64,000 nt of DNA. Origin: Symbiodinium kawagutii. Taxonomy: Eukaryota > Sar > Dinophyceae > Suessiales > Symbiodiniaceae. The position numbers and the translations under genes were made by a program. Below are positions 36,301-47,975 of the stretch, piece after piece (within the stretch, counting starts at the first letter, position 1; every line of letters starts with the position of its first letter). A model generated the notes under the pieces. It saw nothing but the letters and a program-made list of their open reading frames with translations. It had not been told where the DNA came from and ran no database searches. The DNA lies in the NCBI GenBank assembly GCA_009767595.1, contig VSDK01013158.1:95680-159679 (forward strand), given 5' to 3'.

Positions 36301-36922
36301 CATTCTATCTCTCAGTCTATCTATCATTCTATCTCTCAGTCTATCTATCATTCTATCTCTCAGTCTATCTATCATTCTATCTCTCAGTCTATCTATCATT
36401 CTATCTCTCAGTCTATCTATCATTCTATCTCTCAGTCTATCTATCATTCTATCTCTCAGTCTATCTATCATTCTATCTCTCAGTCTATCTATCATTCTAT
36501 CTCTCAGTCTATCTATCATTCTATCTCTCAGTCTATCTATCATTCTATCTCTCAGTCTATCTATCATTCTATCTCTCAGTCTATCTATCATTCTATCTCT
36601 CAGTCTATCTATCATTCTATCTCTCAGTCTATCTATCATTCTATCTCTCAGTCTATCTATCATTCTATCTCTCAGTCTATCTATCATTCTATCTCTCAGT
36701 CTATCTATCATTCTATCTCTCAGTCTATCTATCATTCTATCTATCATTCTATCGATCATTCTATCGATCATTCTATCTATCATTCTATCTATCTATCTAT
36801 CTATCTATCTATAAACAAATAAATAAATAAATAAATAAATAAATACATATATATATATATATATATATACCTAAACTGACAATGGATGATTTAGGGGGCC
36901 CCGATTTTGAGAAACCACCATA
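33388..36922. mobile_element. MITE-like TIR element, copy 3, with satellite expanded inside
   Basis: The left end (GATGTTTCTGAATATAAGGG, then ACCCCCAAAAATGGTTGG) and the right end (TTAGGGGGCCCCGATTTTGA, then GAAACCACCAT) are imperfect inverted repeats of each other and of the ends of copies 1, 2, 4 and 5. Here the AT-rich interior of about 60 bp seen in other copies is replaced by 3.4 kb of simple-sequence DNA. Confidence 0.6.
33439..36810. repeat. 24-bp satellite, about 136 identical copies
   Basis: The unit TCTATCTATCAT + TCTATCTCTCAG is repeated with period 24 from 33481 to 36721 without a visible substitution. The flanks (33445-33480 and 36733-36790) hold single 12-bp TCTATCTATCAT units and GATC variants. 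This suggests the 24-mer arose from two 12-mers and then amplified. (AAAT)n and (TA)n follow to 36870. The 1147- and 1118-codon frames (IILSLSLS and MIDRLRDR repeats) on opposite strands are products of a period divisible by three. Confidence 0.97.
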
Positions 36923-38300
36923 TGTCCTGGAACCTGCATTTTCAAGAATTGCTTCCTCGCCTCTTGAACTTTTCAATCGATGCGTGCGGAAGACTGAGAT
37001 TGCGTCTTCCAGCAGTTCTTCTCAGGTGGAAACCATTGGAAACTGTATAACTAGTTGTATAATGATTGTAACCATGGTATAGCTCTATAGCTTCTAAGAT
37101 ATAGCTGTATAGCTGTATAACTGTAGTGCTATAAGCATTGGAAACCAATGTATGGCTCGGTATAGCTGTACAACTAGTGCTTCCAAACTACTCGATTTTT
37201 GGTAACTGTGCTTCATGGGCAAATAATGGTCAAAAATTGCGATTTTATTCTAGACTTCTGTCGGACGTAGAAAACTGCGGGCAGCGCACACCACTCCACT
37301 CTCGATATGCTCTGTGTTCGACTTGCATCGCAAGAATACTGGAGAATCGCCAGTCCACTTGAAGGCATTGATTCAAAGACTGGATATTGGGAGGAAGGAA
37401 TCAAATTCTATATGCCATAATTGATTTACTATCATTGTGCGGATGAGTTTCTTTGATTTGGCCTGGAAGTGACCTGGAAATTCTTTGGATTCTAGCTTTT
37501 TTTGGGGTGTGTCATGGTGTGTCCTCAAAAGATGAGTGTCCCTCCAGCCACTACGAGCTATGATTTTGAGTGTTCAGAAATCACAAGAGTTTAACTTGGG
37601 GGTGCCATTGCGATGGACAAACGGGCTCACTTCAGTGACACACCTTCTTCGCTGACATTTTTGCAGCCTTCTTTTCACTGTTGCATCAGCCAAACCCTGC
37701 CGAACCAGTTGGGACTTCCGCCGGCATGAGGAAATCCCACACTCGGCATCCCGATTTAGAAGAGCTCAATGTTTGCCCATCCAACTGGTGCACGGATGAA
37801 CAGAAAAGGGGGTGACTGGATTCAAAACTGACGGGAGTGCCTTGCTGCATACCATAGCGATGCACTTTGACTTATAAGAACTGTCCTGAGATTAGATGAT
37901 AGCAATATGATATAAGATCGAAGCAGAAATCCGAAATCCTGTGGTTAGATTTGCTTTCTTATTAATCATCTAACCAGTTTGTCATAAGGACATGTAAGGA
38001 CTATGAACCAGCCTCTTATCCTAGTTGCCAAGTCTTGTGGGTTCTCCGTATGTTTCATTCCTTAATTTGTACTGGGAATAACATGGATGGAATCACAACA
38101 AACACTGCTGCGGAACGGGCACAGCTTGTTGTCTGAAAGATTCCGAAGGCAAACCCGCGTAGTGTGCTGAAGTAAATTGTACTCTGCTGTGTGACGATCG
38201 TCAGGGGCGAAGTGAAATGGGTGTTGTGTCCTGCTATGCTCTAATGATGCCTCATGTACATGTTCCACACACACATAAATCTCTATGATATGAAGAAAAA
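36923..38300. other. No convincing gene
   Basis: Unique sequence with only short frames. The best is SPLELFNRCVRKTEIASSSS near 36955-37030, ending at a CTCAG|GTGGAA site, which could be the end of a small exon. I see no repeat family here. Confidence 0.4.
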
Positions 38301-38317
38301 ATAAATGTGTCCCGCTG

Positions 38318-38512
38318 TGTCCCGATATATATATATATATATATAAGTATACATACATATACACACAAAAAACAAATCAATAAGTATGTATATACATATG
38401 CACGCGCCTGGTGGTATATCTACTCATGTGCGCACAAATACGCGTATACACACCCACACACACACAGGCACGCGCACACACACACACACACACACGCACA
38501 AAAACACGCTCC
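38318..38512. repeat. TA and CA microsatellites
   Basis: (TA)n at 38325-38345 and (CA)n with CG and AA interruptions at 38450-38505. Confidence 0.85.
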
Positions 38513-38730
38513 TATATGCATATATGTATATATTTATATAACTATATATAACTATATATGAATATATATGAATATATTCAAATCCAGAGCAACAAAGACG
38601 GATGTATACAAGTGCGGCAATATGAATATACATGTATATACACATGCGCATACTCAGGTGTCGATTGCAGCATGACGATGCAGCTCTACCATGCCATTAA
38701 CACGGTCAATAAATTCAAATGTGATCATGT

Positions 38731-39170
38731 TTGTGTGTGTGTGTGTGTGGGTGGGTGTGGGTGTGGGTGTGGGTGTGGGTGTGGGTGTGGGTGTGGGTGT
38801 GGGTGTNNNNNNNNNNNNNNNNNNNNNNNNNNNNNNNNNNNNNNNNNNNNNNNNNNNNNNNNNNNNNNNNNNNNNNNNNNNNNNNNNNNNNNNNNNNNNN
38901 NNNNNNNNNNNNNNNNNNNNNNNNNNNNNNNNNNNNNNNNNNNNNNNNNNNNNNNNNNNNNNNNNNNNNNNNNNNNNNNNNNNNNNNNNNNNNNNNNNNN
39001 NNNNNNNNNNNNNNNNNNNNNNNNNNNNNNNNNNNNNNNNNNNNNNNNNNNNNNNNNNNNNNNNNNNNNNNNNNNNNNNNNNNNNNNNNNNNNNNNNNNN
39101 NNNNNNNNNNNNNNNNGTGTGGGTGTGGGTGTGGGTGTGGGTGTGGGTGTGGTGTGGGTGTGGGTGTGCT
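38731..39170. repeat. GTGTGG minisatellite interrupted by a 310-N assembly gap
   Basis: (GT)n at 38731-38748 passes into GTGTGG units. Bases 38807-39116 are N, and the same GTGTGG units resume at 39117 and end in GCTGGCGCTGGTGTGCTGGC. The true array length is unknown. Translations through the N run are meaningless. Confidence 0.97.
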
Positions 39171-40381
39171 GGCGCTGGTGTGCTGGCGCTAGCGTGCGTT
39201 TCAACGATTCCAACACCAATACAACCCAAACTCAACATCGACCATTTGAGCTGCTTGTTTTCTTTCCCTGGTCACTATCCCCTTTTATTGGTGTGATGAA
39301 TCATCATTCTATGACAACTATCAACCACCAGGTGTTGCTACTTGTAGCGCCTGGCAACCTAAACTCTGTGTAGCATTGCCCTCCCCTGTTGATAGCCAGC
39401 CACAAGCATGATTTTGACAAGATCAACCACTATTATTAATCATCAACTATTATTACTCATCATTCATCGTGTATCAAATAGCACTAACCATGACATTCAT
39501 ATTATGCATAATCAATGCGACTATTTGATTAAACAACCATGCATACCATGATTGACGATTATCAATTAATCGTCAAAAGCAAATGAGACCAACGACGGTA
39601 CAACTCAGCACTGGGAAATTGCTGACAAGTTGCACACCACGGCTCTTTGGAAACCAAGTGAATCAAATGCGCTTTGGAGATTTACTAAGCTGGTTCAATC
39701 ACAACAACAATAGTAATCCACCTGGTACGACTGGTGCCGGTTCATGGATCCATCAGCCGTCGAACTTTTCTGTATTGGAGCTTGGGGGTCAGCGAAGTGG
39801 GTAGATGTGAGACTTGGGCATTGATCTCTTCAAGTCAGGGGTGAACGACATGCGCAGCAATTGAAGTGTTTGAAGGTGAAAGAAGGGCTTCTTTGCAGAG
39901 TGTGGGGCAGCAGGGTGAAGGACTGTGGGTAAGCAATATCTCCGAAACATGAGTGTACATCCATATGTGGAGTACATGCCCAACTTGTGTAGCATATGTG
40001 TGCTATGCAAAAGTGTGGCCACGTATTGAGGTGTTTTTCTTTTACAATGATGTTTAATGATGTGTCCATGAATGAACACCAGATCTTGTTTCTTGTCAGA
40101 GACAAATAGAACACAAACACGATAAATAAAACACATATGATTCAAGAATATTAGGCTTCTAGCGACTGGTGGTACAACAACCATCTTGGTCAGTTGATTG
40201 GTTGGTTGATGATATGTGCCTCTATTGCTCTACTTCGGTGACAACAAAAGAGGTTTCTGTTCACATTCCAGCCAAAGGGGTCCTCAGCCGTGCATTTGGT
40301 GTTGCATCTGAAAAGCAATGCTTTCAACTTTCAATGTAAGCTCTCGATTCCTCTGCACTAATTAGTCTCCGCACCCCGTAC

Positions 40382-40438
40382 GCACACACACACACACACC
40401 CACACACCCACACACGCACACACACACACACGCGCACA
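40382..40438. repeat. (CA)n microsatellite
   Basis: CA repeat with CCA and CG interruptions. Immediately upstream (40230-40320) is a short coding-like frame, VTTKEVSVHIPAKGVLSRAF then GVASEKQCF, that might be an exon. Confidence 0.8.
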
Positions 40439-41325
40439 AACATGTAGTGTGCAGCCACTACAGAACATGTGTACAATCAAGCTACATAGACATATGTTTT
40501 TTTACATGTACAGATGTAGGCATCCACACATACACATGGAGCTGTGGATCAAGGGTCCCTGACCAAAGTAGTCGTTGTTAGGATGTTCATCAATCCCGCG
40601 TTGAGATTATTGATAGTGACCCATAACCATTATTATGCATAAATTTGTACACACACACATATATATATATATATACACATAAATATGCATAGAGAGGTAC
40701 ACTGTGCACACAACCACATACATTTACATGATGCACATGTACACGTCTACCAATACGTAATATAGAACACAAATGAGCATTGATCAAGAATGAGAAGAAT
40801 TCACCATGTAAGGCATGATCATCAAGCAATTGATAGTATCCATTTCACTATAGCCACTAAACCATTCAATCAGCAATGAATTGTTGGTATAAGATCACAT
40901 ATGAAGAGTGAATCCCCAATGTTGGAGGATGATGGCCAGAATGTATGCTGAGTAGCTTACCCATAGCTCAAGCTGGAACTGCCAAGAGATCGCCCGACAA
41001 ACCATTAACAAGCATTTATGAATGGGTTATTCATGTAACGTATTGATAACCAGGTGAATGCTGGGTTAGACCCTGTGTTAATCAACAATGCATGATAAAA
41101 CTCAAAACTGCATCATCCAACCGCTGTTCAAGGTAGAGGCATGACCATGGCCAATCTGGGCACCATCCAATTCTGATCCAATTTGACCATTTCTGCAAAC
41201 CCTTGAAGGCTTCAGTCCTAGGCCCGATTAATTACCTTTTCTCTGGCAACAAAATCAAACCGAGGATCTGCAAATCCAGCATCGATGTAACACAATGGAT
41301 TGGGATGGGGATCTATAGGGACCAG

Positions 41326-41484
41326 TGAGCGAGTTGGCGGGACCCAACACTGGCAGTTTTCAGCTTCTGGGCTTGGGCGGTGGCGGGGCATGGGTAACGG
41401 TACCAGCAGGGTATTGCCTCGGCCGCAGCAAGTGGCTGGTTTCCCTCTGGATTGGTAGCCTCATGGCTGTAGACTCAACGTGAT
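41326..41484 (+). CDS. Candidate terminal exon, Gly-rich, unknown
   Basis: The frame ELAGPNTGSFQLLGLGGGGA, then WVTVPAGYCLGRSKWLVSLW, ends SLMAVDST and TGA. A second frame is also open. It is supported by composition and an upstream CAG only. Confidence 0.3.
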
Positions 41485-41879
41485 ATCCCAAGCACAGGGA
41501 GCCTCCACGTGTCCTTTGAATATCTACCATTGTGGTTGAATTGGCGGACCAGCCTAACAGTGCACAGCTTCATGTGTCAATGCAAAGTAAGGAAAACACA
41601 CGAGTTGAACACATTGTCACTGACTTTCTCTATCGGTCCTTCTTGGAAAACATGAAAGGAAATTTCACCGACTTTCTTAGAATAAAGAATGAGTTTGAAG
41701 AGAAAGAATCCACCACTGTTCCACGATGAAACGATTTTTCGAACAGACAGAAGGATCAATTCCAGTTAGCCATCACCATTGACCATCATTAAGCATCATT
41801 AACCATCAGTTACTGTAAGTAATGTTAAGCCTATCTCATGCTGCTCATCTCGGCACAGGTGGTTGCTGCTAGTCTTGGT

Positions 41880-42130
41880 CTCTCGGATGACCAACCAGCG
41901 GCAGGGGTTGACGGTGGCCAATGATGGTTATCGGTGGTGGTTAATGGTCGTTGATGGTGGTGAATGGTGGTTGATGGTGGTTAATGACGGTAAATGATGA
42001 TGGTTAATGTTGCAATGATGGCGGTGCTTAATCGTGTAATGACGGTCAATGGCAATGGTTCTTGTCGTGATGATGGTTGATGGTGGTGGTCAATGGTGTT
42101 CAATGATGGTGAATTCTGGCTAATCATCGA
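41880..42130. repeat. Degenerate GGTTGATGGTGG-type repeat
   Basis: Loose tandem array of atggtggttgatggtgg and related words. Similar ATCATTAACCATCA words are scattered through intron-like parts of the window. Confidence 0.6.
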
Positions 42131-42317
42131 TGACAATGGGAGATCAAGTTGTGAAAAGTTGACATTCATTCATGTCACTGATGGTGAATGGTAATTGACG
42201 AGCAGCTATATCAAACAATATGAACACCAAAAATCTCCAAAAAGGTACTCTGCAACCTCCAACTAGGGATCACTTTATGAGTCAGCTTGAGCAAGTCATT
42301 TTGGGCCCATTTAATTT

Positions 42318-42450
42318 TTGTTTCCCAGCCTCGTTGGAAAGTTGATCTACTTCATAACCATCACCCTCCGCTTGGAGAAGCGGAAGGAGGCTCGGCCCTT
42401 CGACCGGGACCAGCCGCGTAGGTACAACGATCGATGCATGACGTGGTCGA
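42318..42450 (+). CDS. Candidate exon, basic region, unknown
   Basis: After TTTCCCAG, the frame LVGKLIYFITITLRLEKRKE then ARPFDRDQPRRYN has a hydrophobic start and a charged end, and a good pyrimidine-rich acceptor. Function unknown. Confidence 0.35.
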
Positions 42451-42594
42451 TGTATGTTGATGGCGATGAATCGAAGCAAGTTTGGAAGTCAAACACCAGA
42501 CTTAGGGAGAGTTGAAGCAGTCTGTTCGTCATCAGATCAAAGACGCGTGTGCGAGAATGGTAGGAAGTGCGCGAAATGCTGTGTTTTGCAATGT

Positions 42595-42925
42595 TTGGTG
42601 TTCCCGGATGATTGAAAAGGAAGGAACGCCGATACGAAGCAAGTGGGTGGGGAGGTCAACGCTGTGGTTGAACGCACGGTTGCAAGTCAACATCCTAAAA
42701 ACGGACCTGCTCAAGACATTTTTGGAAGATAAGACGTGCAAAAAATGCACAGTGCTGTGACGAAACGTACATGTGCAAGTCGAAATCGTTAAACAAACTG
42801 ACGGTCTCGCAATGTTTTTAACGTCAGGTGCTCAAAAAGTGCACGGCTCTGTGGCGAGAAGCACATTTGCAAGTCAAATTTATCAAGCACTGTCGGTTTT
42901 GGGACGTTTTTGGATGTTCCAAGAT
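42595..42925. repeat. Diverged tandem repeat, period about 93 bp
   Basis: The word TGCAAGTC recurs at 42681, 42774 and 42868. It is preceded each time by GCTGTGnnGnnnnGnAC and followed by a CTGACGG / CGGACC word and a G-ACGTTTTTGGA-like word. At least three copies with 20-35% divergence. The frames of 82 and about 60 codons across it are probably fortuitous. Confidence 0.7.
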
Positions 42926-42943
42926 GAAGACACAGGCTTCATG

Positions 42944-42945
<2 letters not shown>

Positions 42946-43013
<68 letters not shown>

Positions 43014-43059
43014 GTCATCATCGTCATCATCGTCATCATCGTCATCATCGTCATCATCG

Positions 43060-43105
<46 letters not shown>

Positions 43106-43208
43106 CATCGTCATCGTCATCGTCATCGTCATTGTCATGGTCATCGTCATCGTCTTTGTCATGGTCATCACCATCTCAGCCATCTCTCTCTCTCTCTCTC
43201 CCTCACTC
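42946..43208. repeat. ATC microsatellite followed by TC tract
   Basis: About 215 bp of CAT/CGT triplets, then (TC)n at 43181-43202. The poly-His, poly-Met and poly-Ser frames are artefacts. Confidence 0.95.
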
Positions 43209-44085
43209 TCTTCCTATAGGCTTCTTTTTTTGGAGCATTTCGTCACGGCCTTGCGCGGTCAATATGTGAATGGTTATGGTTAACGATTCTTGATAATGGC
43301 CGTTATGTGATTCACGGTGGTTAATAATGGCAAATCATGTCTACACAAGCCTATGATTATGGATCGGTTTTTATGGATGATTATCGTTGATAATAGTTTA
43401 TAATTACATTCAGGGCAAGCAATTGGTGCTGGCTTACATATGCATCTGCAGTTGCCCGGTAAGATGATCTTCCCCGATGTTTTGGCCACCGGCTGAGGCA
43501 GTCAACCTTCTCCCTAGCGCGAGGCCAGGGAACGAGTCTGAAGTCCCACCAACTCCCGAGTAGTTTCCTGGGTGGTATCTTGTCTATGCTTTCAATCCTG
43601 GTCTTGCTGATCCATTGCAGATCCGCATTTTGTTTCTTAATTAAGGTGGTCTCAGCTTGTTTTTTTTCTCACTAAGAAAGTCTACACAAATTGGCGTGTC
43701 AAAGACACAGTCCTCGATTTAGATTTGCCCTGATCGCAAGTATTGTTGCAAGGTCATATTCCAATCACACTCGTGACATGCCCAAATCATCGCCCGTATT
43801 GTTTGGATCACCAAGCCCAACAGGAGGTGTTCAGATTTCAATCTAATTCTATCAGAGAAACATATGCGTAAAGGGCTGGGTCGTGAAACCCATGGGGCAA
43901 CGGGTCTTCACAGTCATTTGGGTGATGGTCAAAAAAAACTTGCTATCCAAACACCAACACAGCAGTCCATTGTGGTGAGGCCCAGTATTGGCTCAGACAC
44001 CTTTGCACAACAGATGGAATGGATGGTTGAACACACACCCACACAAATGCAAAGACAAATCCGCGCAGCTCCATGATGAAACATT

Positions 44086-44355
44086 TTGACCACTCTATTC
44101 TTGCCATGTCTTCGCTCGTATGCTGTGGGCCCCAGGCCACTCTTCGCGGTGGTGGAAACCGCGAACGGACAGAAAGACCGGGAGACCGGGGAGTCCGATC
44201 CATGGAGTGTTGGTCTGCAGCCCAGCTGGGACGGGACCTGCCACTTGGGAGCATGGCTACCGTGTCGGCCAGGTCCGGATGGGCATTGGATGCTTCCAGC
44301 ATCCCAAGGAGGCAGCGAATGGATGGGCATTGTGCATGATATATGTGGTATATAG
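44086..44355 (+). CDS. Candidate exon, frame unresolved
   Basis: Three + frames and one - frame stay open. The best-looking reads YAVGPRPLFAVVETANGQKD, then RETGESDPWSVGLQPSWDGT. Another reads HGYRVGQVRMGIGCFQHPKE. The GC content is higher than in the surroundings, which fits an exon. From 43.2 to 44.1 kb I see no clear gene. Confidence 0.35.
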   Translation: MTTLFLPCLRSYAVGPRPLFAVVETANGQKDRETGESDPWSVGLQPSWDGTCHLGAWLPCRPGPDGHWMLPASQGGSEWMGIVHDICGI

Positions 44356-44698
44356 GCAGGCATTATATATGGATTAGCTATGTATTGGTTGTAGAAAATC
44401 AATGCCAACTTTGGAGGTATACCACATGAAACGTGTATGAACAACAGGAGTGTACTGTCAGCCACAGTGACCGTCGATTGGATTTTCTGACCAGAGATTC
44501 TAGAGACGTATATGTTTGACTGTTTCCATTCAGAGCCTAGACAGAAAATCACTAAGACTAAGCCAGACCTTATTTTGTCAGATGTGCCTTGCCACATATG
44601 ATAGGACTGGTCAAGGAGACTTGAAAATCGTCAACCCTCTGGATAAATGTGGATCAGCGGATCAGCTCGTTCGGGCTGTTGGGGATTAAGCTGCCAAC

Positions 44699-44815
44699 CC
44701 GTTGGAAATTGCTGAGCCAGGACCAACCGCTAGACTTGCGCAAGTGCCCACAAGTTACGAGGCATGGACAGGGAAGAAGCAGCTGTGGATTTTCCACATC
44801 TTGGTAAGAAAGAAT
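44699..44815 (+). CDS. Candidate exon, unknown
   Basis: The frame NPLEIAEPGPTARLAQVPTS then YEAWTGKKQLWIFHIL ends at a possible TTG|GTAAGA donor at 44803. Protein-like composition and a canonical donor. Confidence 0.4.
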
Positions 44816-45149
44816 TCAGAGGCAGAATACGGGATATCTGTGTGTGTATATATATATTTACATATTATATATATATATTTACATACACATATTTGACATA
44901 TTGATAATCAGTAGACTTTCATGGACGCTAAGGTCCTGACCACTAAGAACTTTGAAGCAACGCCAATGACTGCGGTGCTCAAATCTAATGTCCATCCATC
45001 ACTGAAGGTTATCATGTAGAAATTCTGCCAGCCAAGATCAGAGGGGATCCCCCGCAAGCAACTTGGACCCACTGCAGCGATCTGGCTCTCATCGAAGGCT
45101 TGGGGTGTTCTGGCACCTGAAAGACTCACAATGATCATTACGGAGTTTT

Positions 45150-45332
45150 GACGGTTGGTTGTGGCCTTCCCTGGACTCTGCTGGTAAGAATGGGTTTGTG
45201 GATCGAGACTGTTTGTTTGGATGGAACAGATCCGGTTGCACGGCAGCCGCAGAGGCCTTTTATGCAACAGCCGAGGATGCCATTCGTCCTGGCCTTGACT
45301 TGGCATCCTTCAGCCGTATGGTTCCGGTCATA
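45150..45332 (+). CDS. Candidate exon, possibly EF-hand-like
   Basis: The frame SLDSAGKNGFVDRDCLFGWN, then a helical AAAEAFYATAEDAIRPGLDL and ASFSRMVPVI, ends at a CATAG|GTATAG-like donor near 45332. The D..GKNGFVDRD stretch loosely resembles a degenerate EF-hand loop, but the spacing is off by one residue. One frame passes over an internal GTAAGA at 45183 that could itself be a donor. Confidence 0.4.
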
Positions 45333-45639
45333 GGTATAGTATTACTGTTGTATACATAATGTTAGAGTAACCATTATAACATATAACATGAACACATGGC
45401 ATTTATGGGCTGATTTTTATCCAATATGGTTTTTACAAGTTACTACTATGACTCAGGATTGTAACCAATACCCTCCGGGACCATTGATAACGTCTAATCC
45501 TATCACTCAAAATAACTCCCTGCCACGAAAGGATTGAATCTGGGATTTAAATTTGTCCTTTCTGAGATGCTGTAGAATGGAGCTCCACAGAGCCTTCCAA
45601 GCTTTCCAGCTTTGCCTGGAGAATTGAGACTGTCCCCAA

Positions 45640-45924
45640 AGTGTCGCCAACGAGTTGCCTGACTCGAGCCACCCGAAGGGCTTTCTCGAGCCGGTCTCAG
45701 TGTCTCCAGTTCGGATCCGGGGTGTCTTGCAGCTGTTCTGTCTGACAAGAGAGTCTTCCTCTGCTTCCCCGGTGTTTTCCAAGAGCTGCAGGACACAACA
45801 ATTGTCCAGGAACAGTAGCAAAGACAGTGTCTTCTCAGATGGATTCATGCGACATGCCTTCAATGCCATCGGCTTAATCAGCTTGATTTCGGATAGGCGC
45901 AGGGCCTTTCAATCTGTGTTTTAG
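45640..45924 (+). CDS. Coding-like block open on both strands
   Basis: The + frame (FLEPVSVSPVRIRGVLQLFC ... SKDSVFSDGFMRHAFNAIG) and a 120-codon minus frame (RQNSCKTPRIRTGDTETGSR) overlap. Neither shows a domain, so strand is not decided. Confidence 0.2.
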   Translation, partial: SVANELPDSSHPKGFLEPVSVSPVRIRGVLQLFCLTRESSSASPVFSKSCRTQQLSRNSSKDSVFSDGFMRHAFNAIGLISLISDRRRAFQSVF

Positions 45925-46097
45925 CAACAAACAGTTGCGGCATCATACTTCCTGAACAAAACCTTGGGAGAGCAAGTTGACAAAGGTTGAGGCAAGAGAG
46001 CGCAAGAGCAAGCACAGCAAGCAAAAGTAAATACCATTGCAAACGAAAGCCGGGAATCAATGAGAAAAAGGAGTCGTCACACCATGACACGCTGCAG

Positions 46098-46252
46098 GTT
46101 TCTCACAACAGACTTGGAATCTGGTAGACTCGAACCAGTTGCACCTCACAAATGTTTTTGTTCCTCCAGTTGCAAACAAATTTGCTACTGAGATCTACCG
46201 AGCTACTCGTACTGCCAAGATAGCATCCACCCTGACCCAGCAGCGCTGTTAA
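46098..46252 (+). CDS. Candidate terminal exon, unknown
   Basis: The frame AGFSQQTWNLVDSNQLHLTN, then VFVPPVANKFATEIYRATRT and AKIASTLTQQRC, ends at TAA. It has a CTGCAG at its 5' side. Balanced composition; no family recognised. Confidence 0.35.
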
Positions 46253-46439
46253 CCATTGGTATATACCAATGATGTACGTCATCGAGGTGGTCGATCCACC
46301 GAGGCGCCCAAGATGAGCTGGATGGCCTCCCTTTGCGCGGCGCGTCCGTGCGAGTGCAGCTCCCAGGACAGATCTGATCAGCACGGGACGATGAAAATCG
46401 ATTGGTATGGATTGAGGATGGATATGTATGGATTTATGG

Positions 46440-46640
46440 TTAATTCTAAAGGGAATTGATTGGTTGATTGTATTGGAATTGATTGATGAATTCTAAAGGA
46501 ATTGATTGATACTGTAATTGTATTCGAATTGGAATTGATTGATAACTGTATTGGAATTGATTGATACTGTAATTGTATTGGAATTGGAATTGATTGACAA
46601 CTGTGTTGTAATTGATTGATGTTGATTTTGATTTCATCAT
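46440..46640. repeat. GGAATTGATTGATACTGTAATT-type tandem repeat
   Basis: Interleaved copies of GAATTGATTGAT and ACTGTAATTGTATTG with a period of 25-55 bp, degenerate. Confidence 0.75.
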
Positions 46641-46794
46641 TCCACCAATTTGATGATGGGTATCGATATCATCGTCAACACGGTGTTAGCGTGAGAGACT
46701 ATGACCTCCGGATCATAACTTTAATCTTCAAATCAGTATCGATAGTTCAGACCTAGTAAATTGCACATGTGCAGTTTTGTTTGATGTACTGTAC

Positions 46795-46949
46795 ACATAT
46801 TTATTTTTATATATATATATACATATATATAAATATTTATATACATATGCATATCTATGTGTATATATATATATATATATTTGTATATATATAAATATAT
46901 ATATATATATACATATGTATATATGTATGCACACGCACACACAACGCAC

Positions 46950-46980
<31 letters not shown>

Positions 46981-47010
46981 AAATATATATATATATATAT
47001 ATAAAGAGCA
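46795..47010. repeat. TA/CA microsatellite
   Basis: Long interrupted (TA)n with a (CA)n island. A similar block lies at 47220-47340. Confidence 0.9.
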
Positions 47011-47057
47011 TATTCCTTGGCCAATCCAGTAGCTCCAATCAACGACTTGTTGTACTC

Positions 47058-47470
47058 AGGTGACCTGGCCCAAGGAAAAGTTTGCGCGGAAAGATCCTGG
47101 CATGGTCGGGATGCCCTTCAACAACCAGTGCTCTCGATGTCGACGTCATAGCTTTTGCAGGCTCTTGGAGATGCCAGTGGATGCTAGTGGTAGATGTATA
47201 TGTTGTAATATGTATCACATTTATGTATCATCTATATGTGTGCCATATATATATATATACATATGGTATATATATATATGTATATATTTATGTATACATA
47301 TATATATATATGTATATATAAATATATGTGCCATATATACATGATATCAGAGGATGTGCCCTGTAGATGCAGTGCCCTGTCGGTCTGCACACCAGCCTCA
47401 GGTGAATGTGCAAGGTGTGGCTCTTGGCGTGTCCGATGCGGAGGTGCTTCGGCAACAGCCATCGTACGTA
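47058..47470 (+). CDS. Two candidate exons around a TA microsatellite, unknown
   Basis: Exon A (from 47059 after ACTCAG): [20 protein letters not shown] then NNQCS. Exon B (about 47350-47465): [20 protein letters not shown] then [17 protein letters not shown], ending at CATC|GTACGT. The TA block at 47220-47340 would be intronic. Function unknown. Confidence 0.4.
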
Positions 47471-47504
47471 CCGTTTGAAGTGAAGATGAAGTGATTACAA
47501 ATGG

Positions 47505-47975
47505 TGGCTATAGTGGTTGGTTAATGGCTATAGTGTTTCCTTAGTGGCCATAGTGGTGACTTAGTGGCTAAAGTGGTTACTTAGTGGCTACAGTGGTTAC
47601 TTAGTGGCTATAGTGGCTACTTAGTGGCTACTATTGGTGGTTACTTAGTGGCTATAGTGGTTACTTAGTGGTTACTTAGTGGTTACTTAGTGGTTACTTA
47701 GTGGCTATAGTGGTTACTTAGTGGTTACTTAGTGGCTATAGTGATTACTTAGTGGCTATAGTGGTTACTTAGTGGTTGCTTGGTGGCGATAGTGTTTCCT
47801 TAGCGGCTATAGTGGTTACTTAGCGGCTATAGTGGTTACTCAGCGCCTATAGTGGTTGCTTAGTGGTGAATCAGTGGTTTTAGTGGTTGCTTAGTGGCTA
47901 TAGTGGTTACTTAGTGGTTACTTAGTGGTTACTTAGTGGCTACTATTGGCTACTTAGTGGTGACAAGGGTCTACA
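47505..47975. repeat. TGGTTACTTAGTGGCTATAG minisatellite
   Basis: About 450 bp of alternating GGTTACTTAGT and GGCTATAGT half-units, giving a 10/20-bp period with occasional CGG and GCT changes. No ORF of interest. Confidence 0.95.

Noticed and set aside
38558-39373. ORFs running through X residues
   Set aside because: They cross the 310-base N gap inside a GTGTGG repeat and cannot be read.
42773-43219. A 148-codon ORF with a poly-His tract resembling a metal-binding protein
   Set aside because: The His run is a CAT microsatellite and the upstream part is a diverged tandem repeat of about 93 bp.
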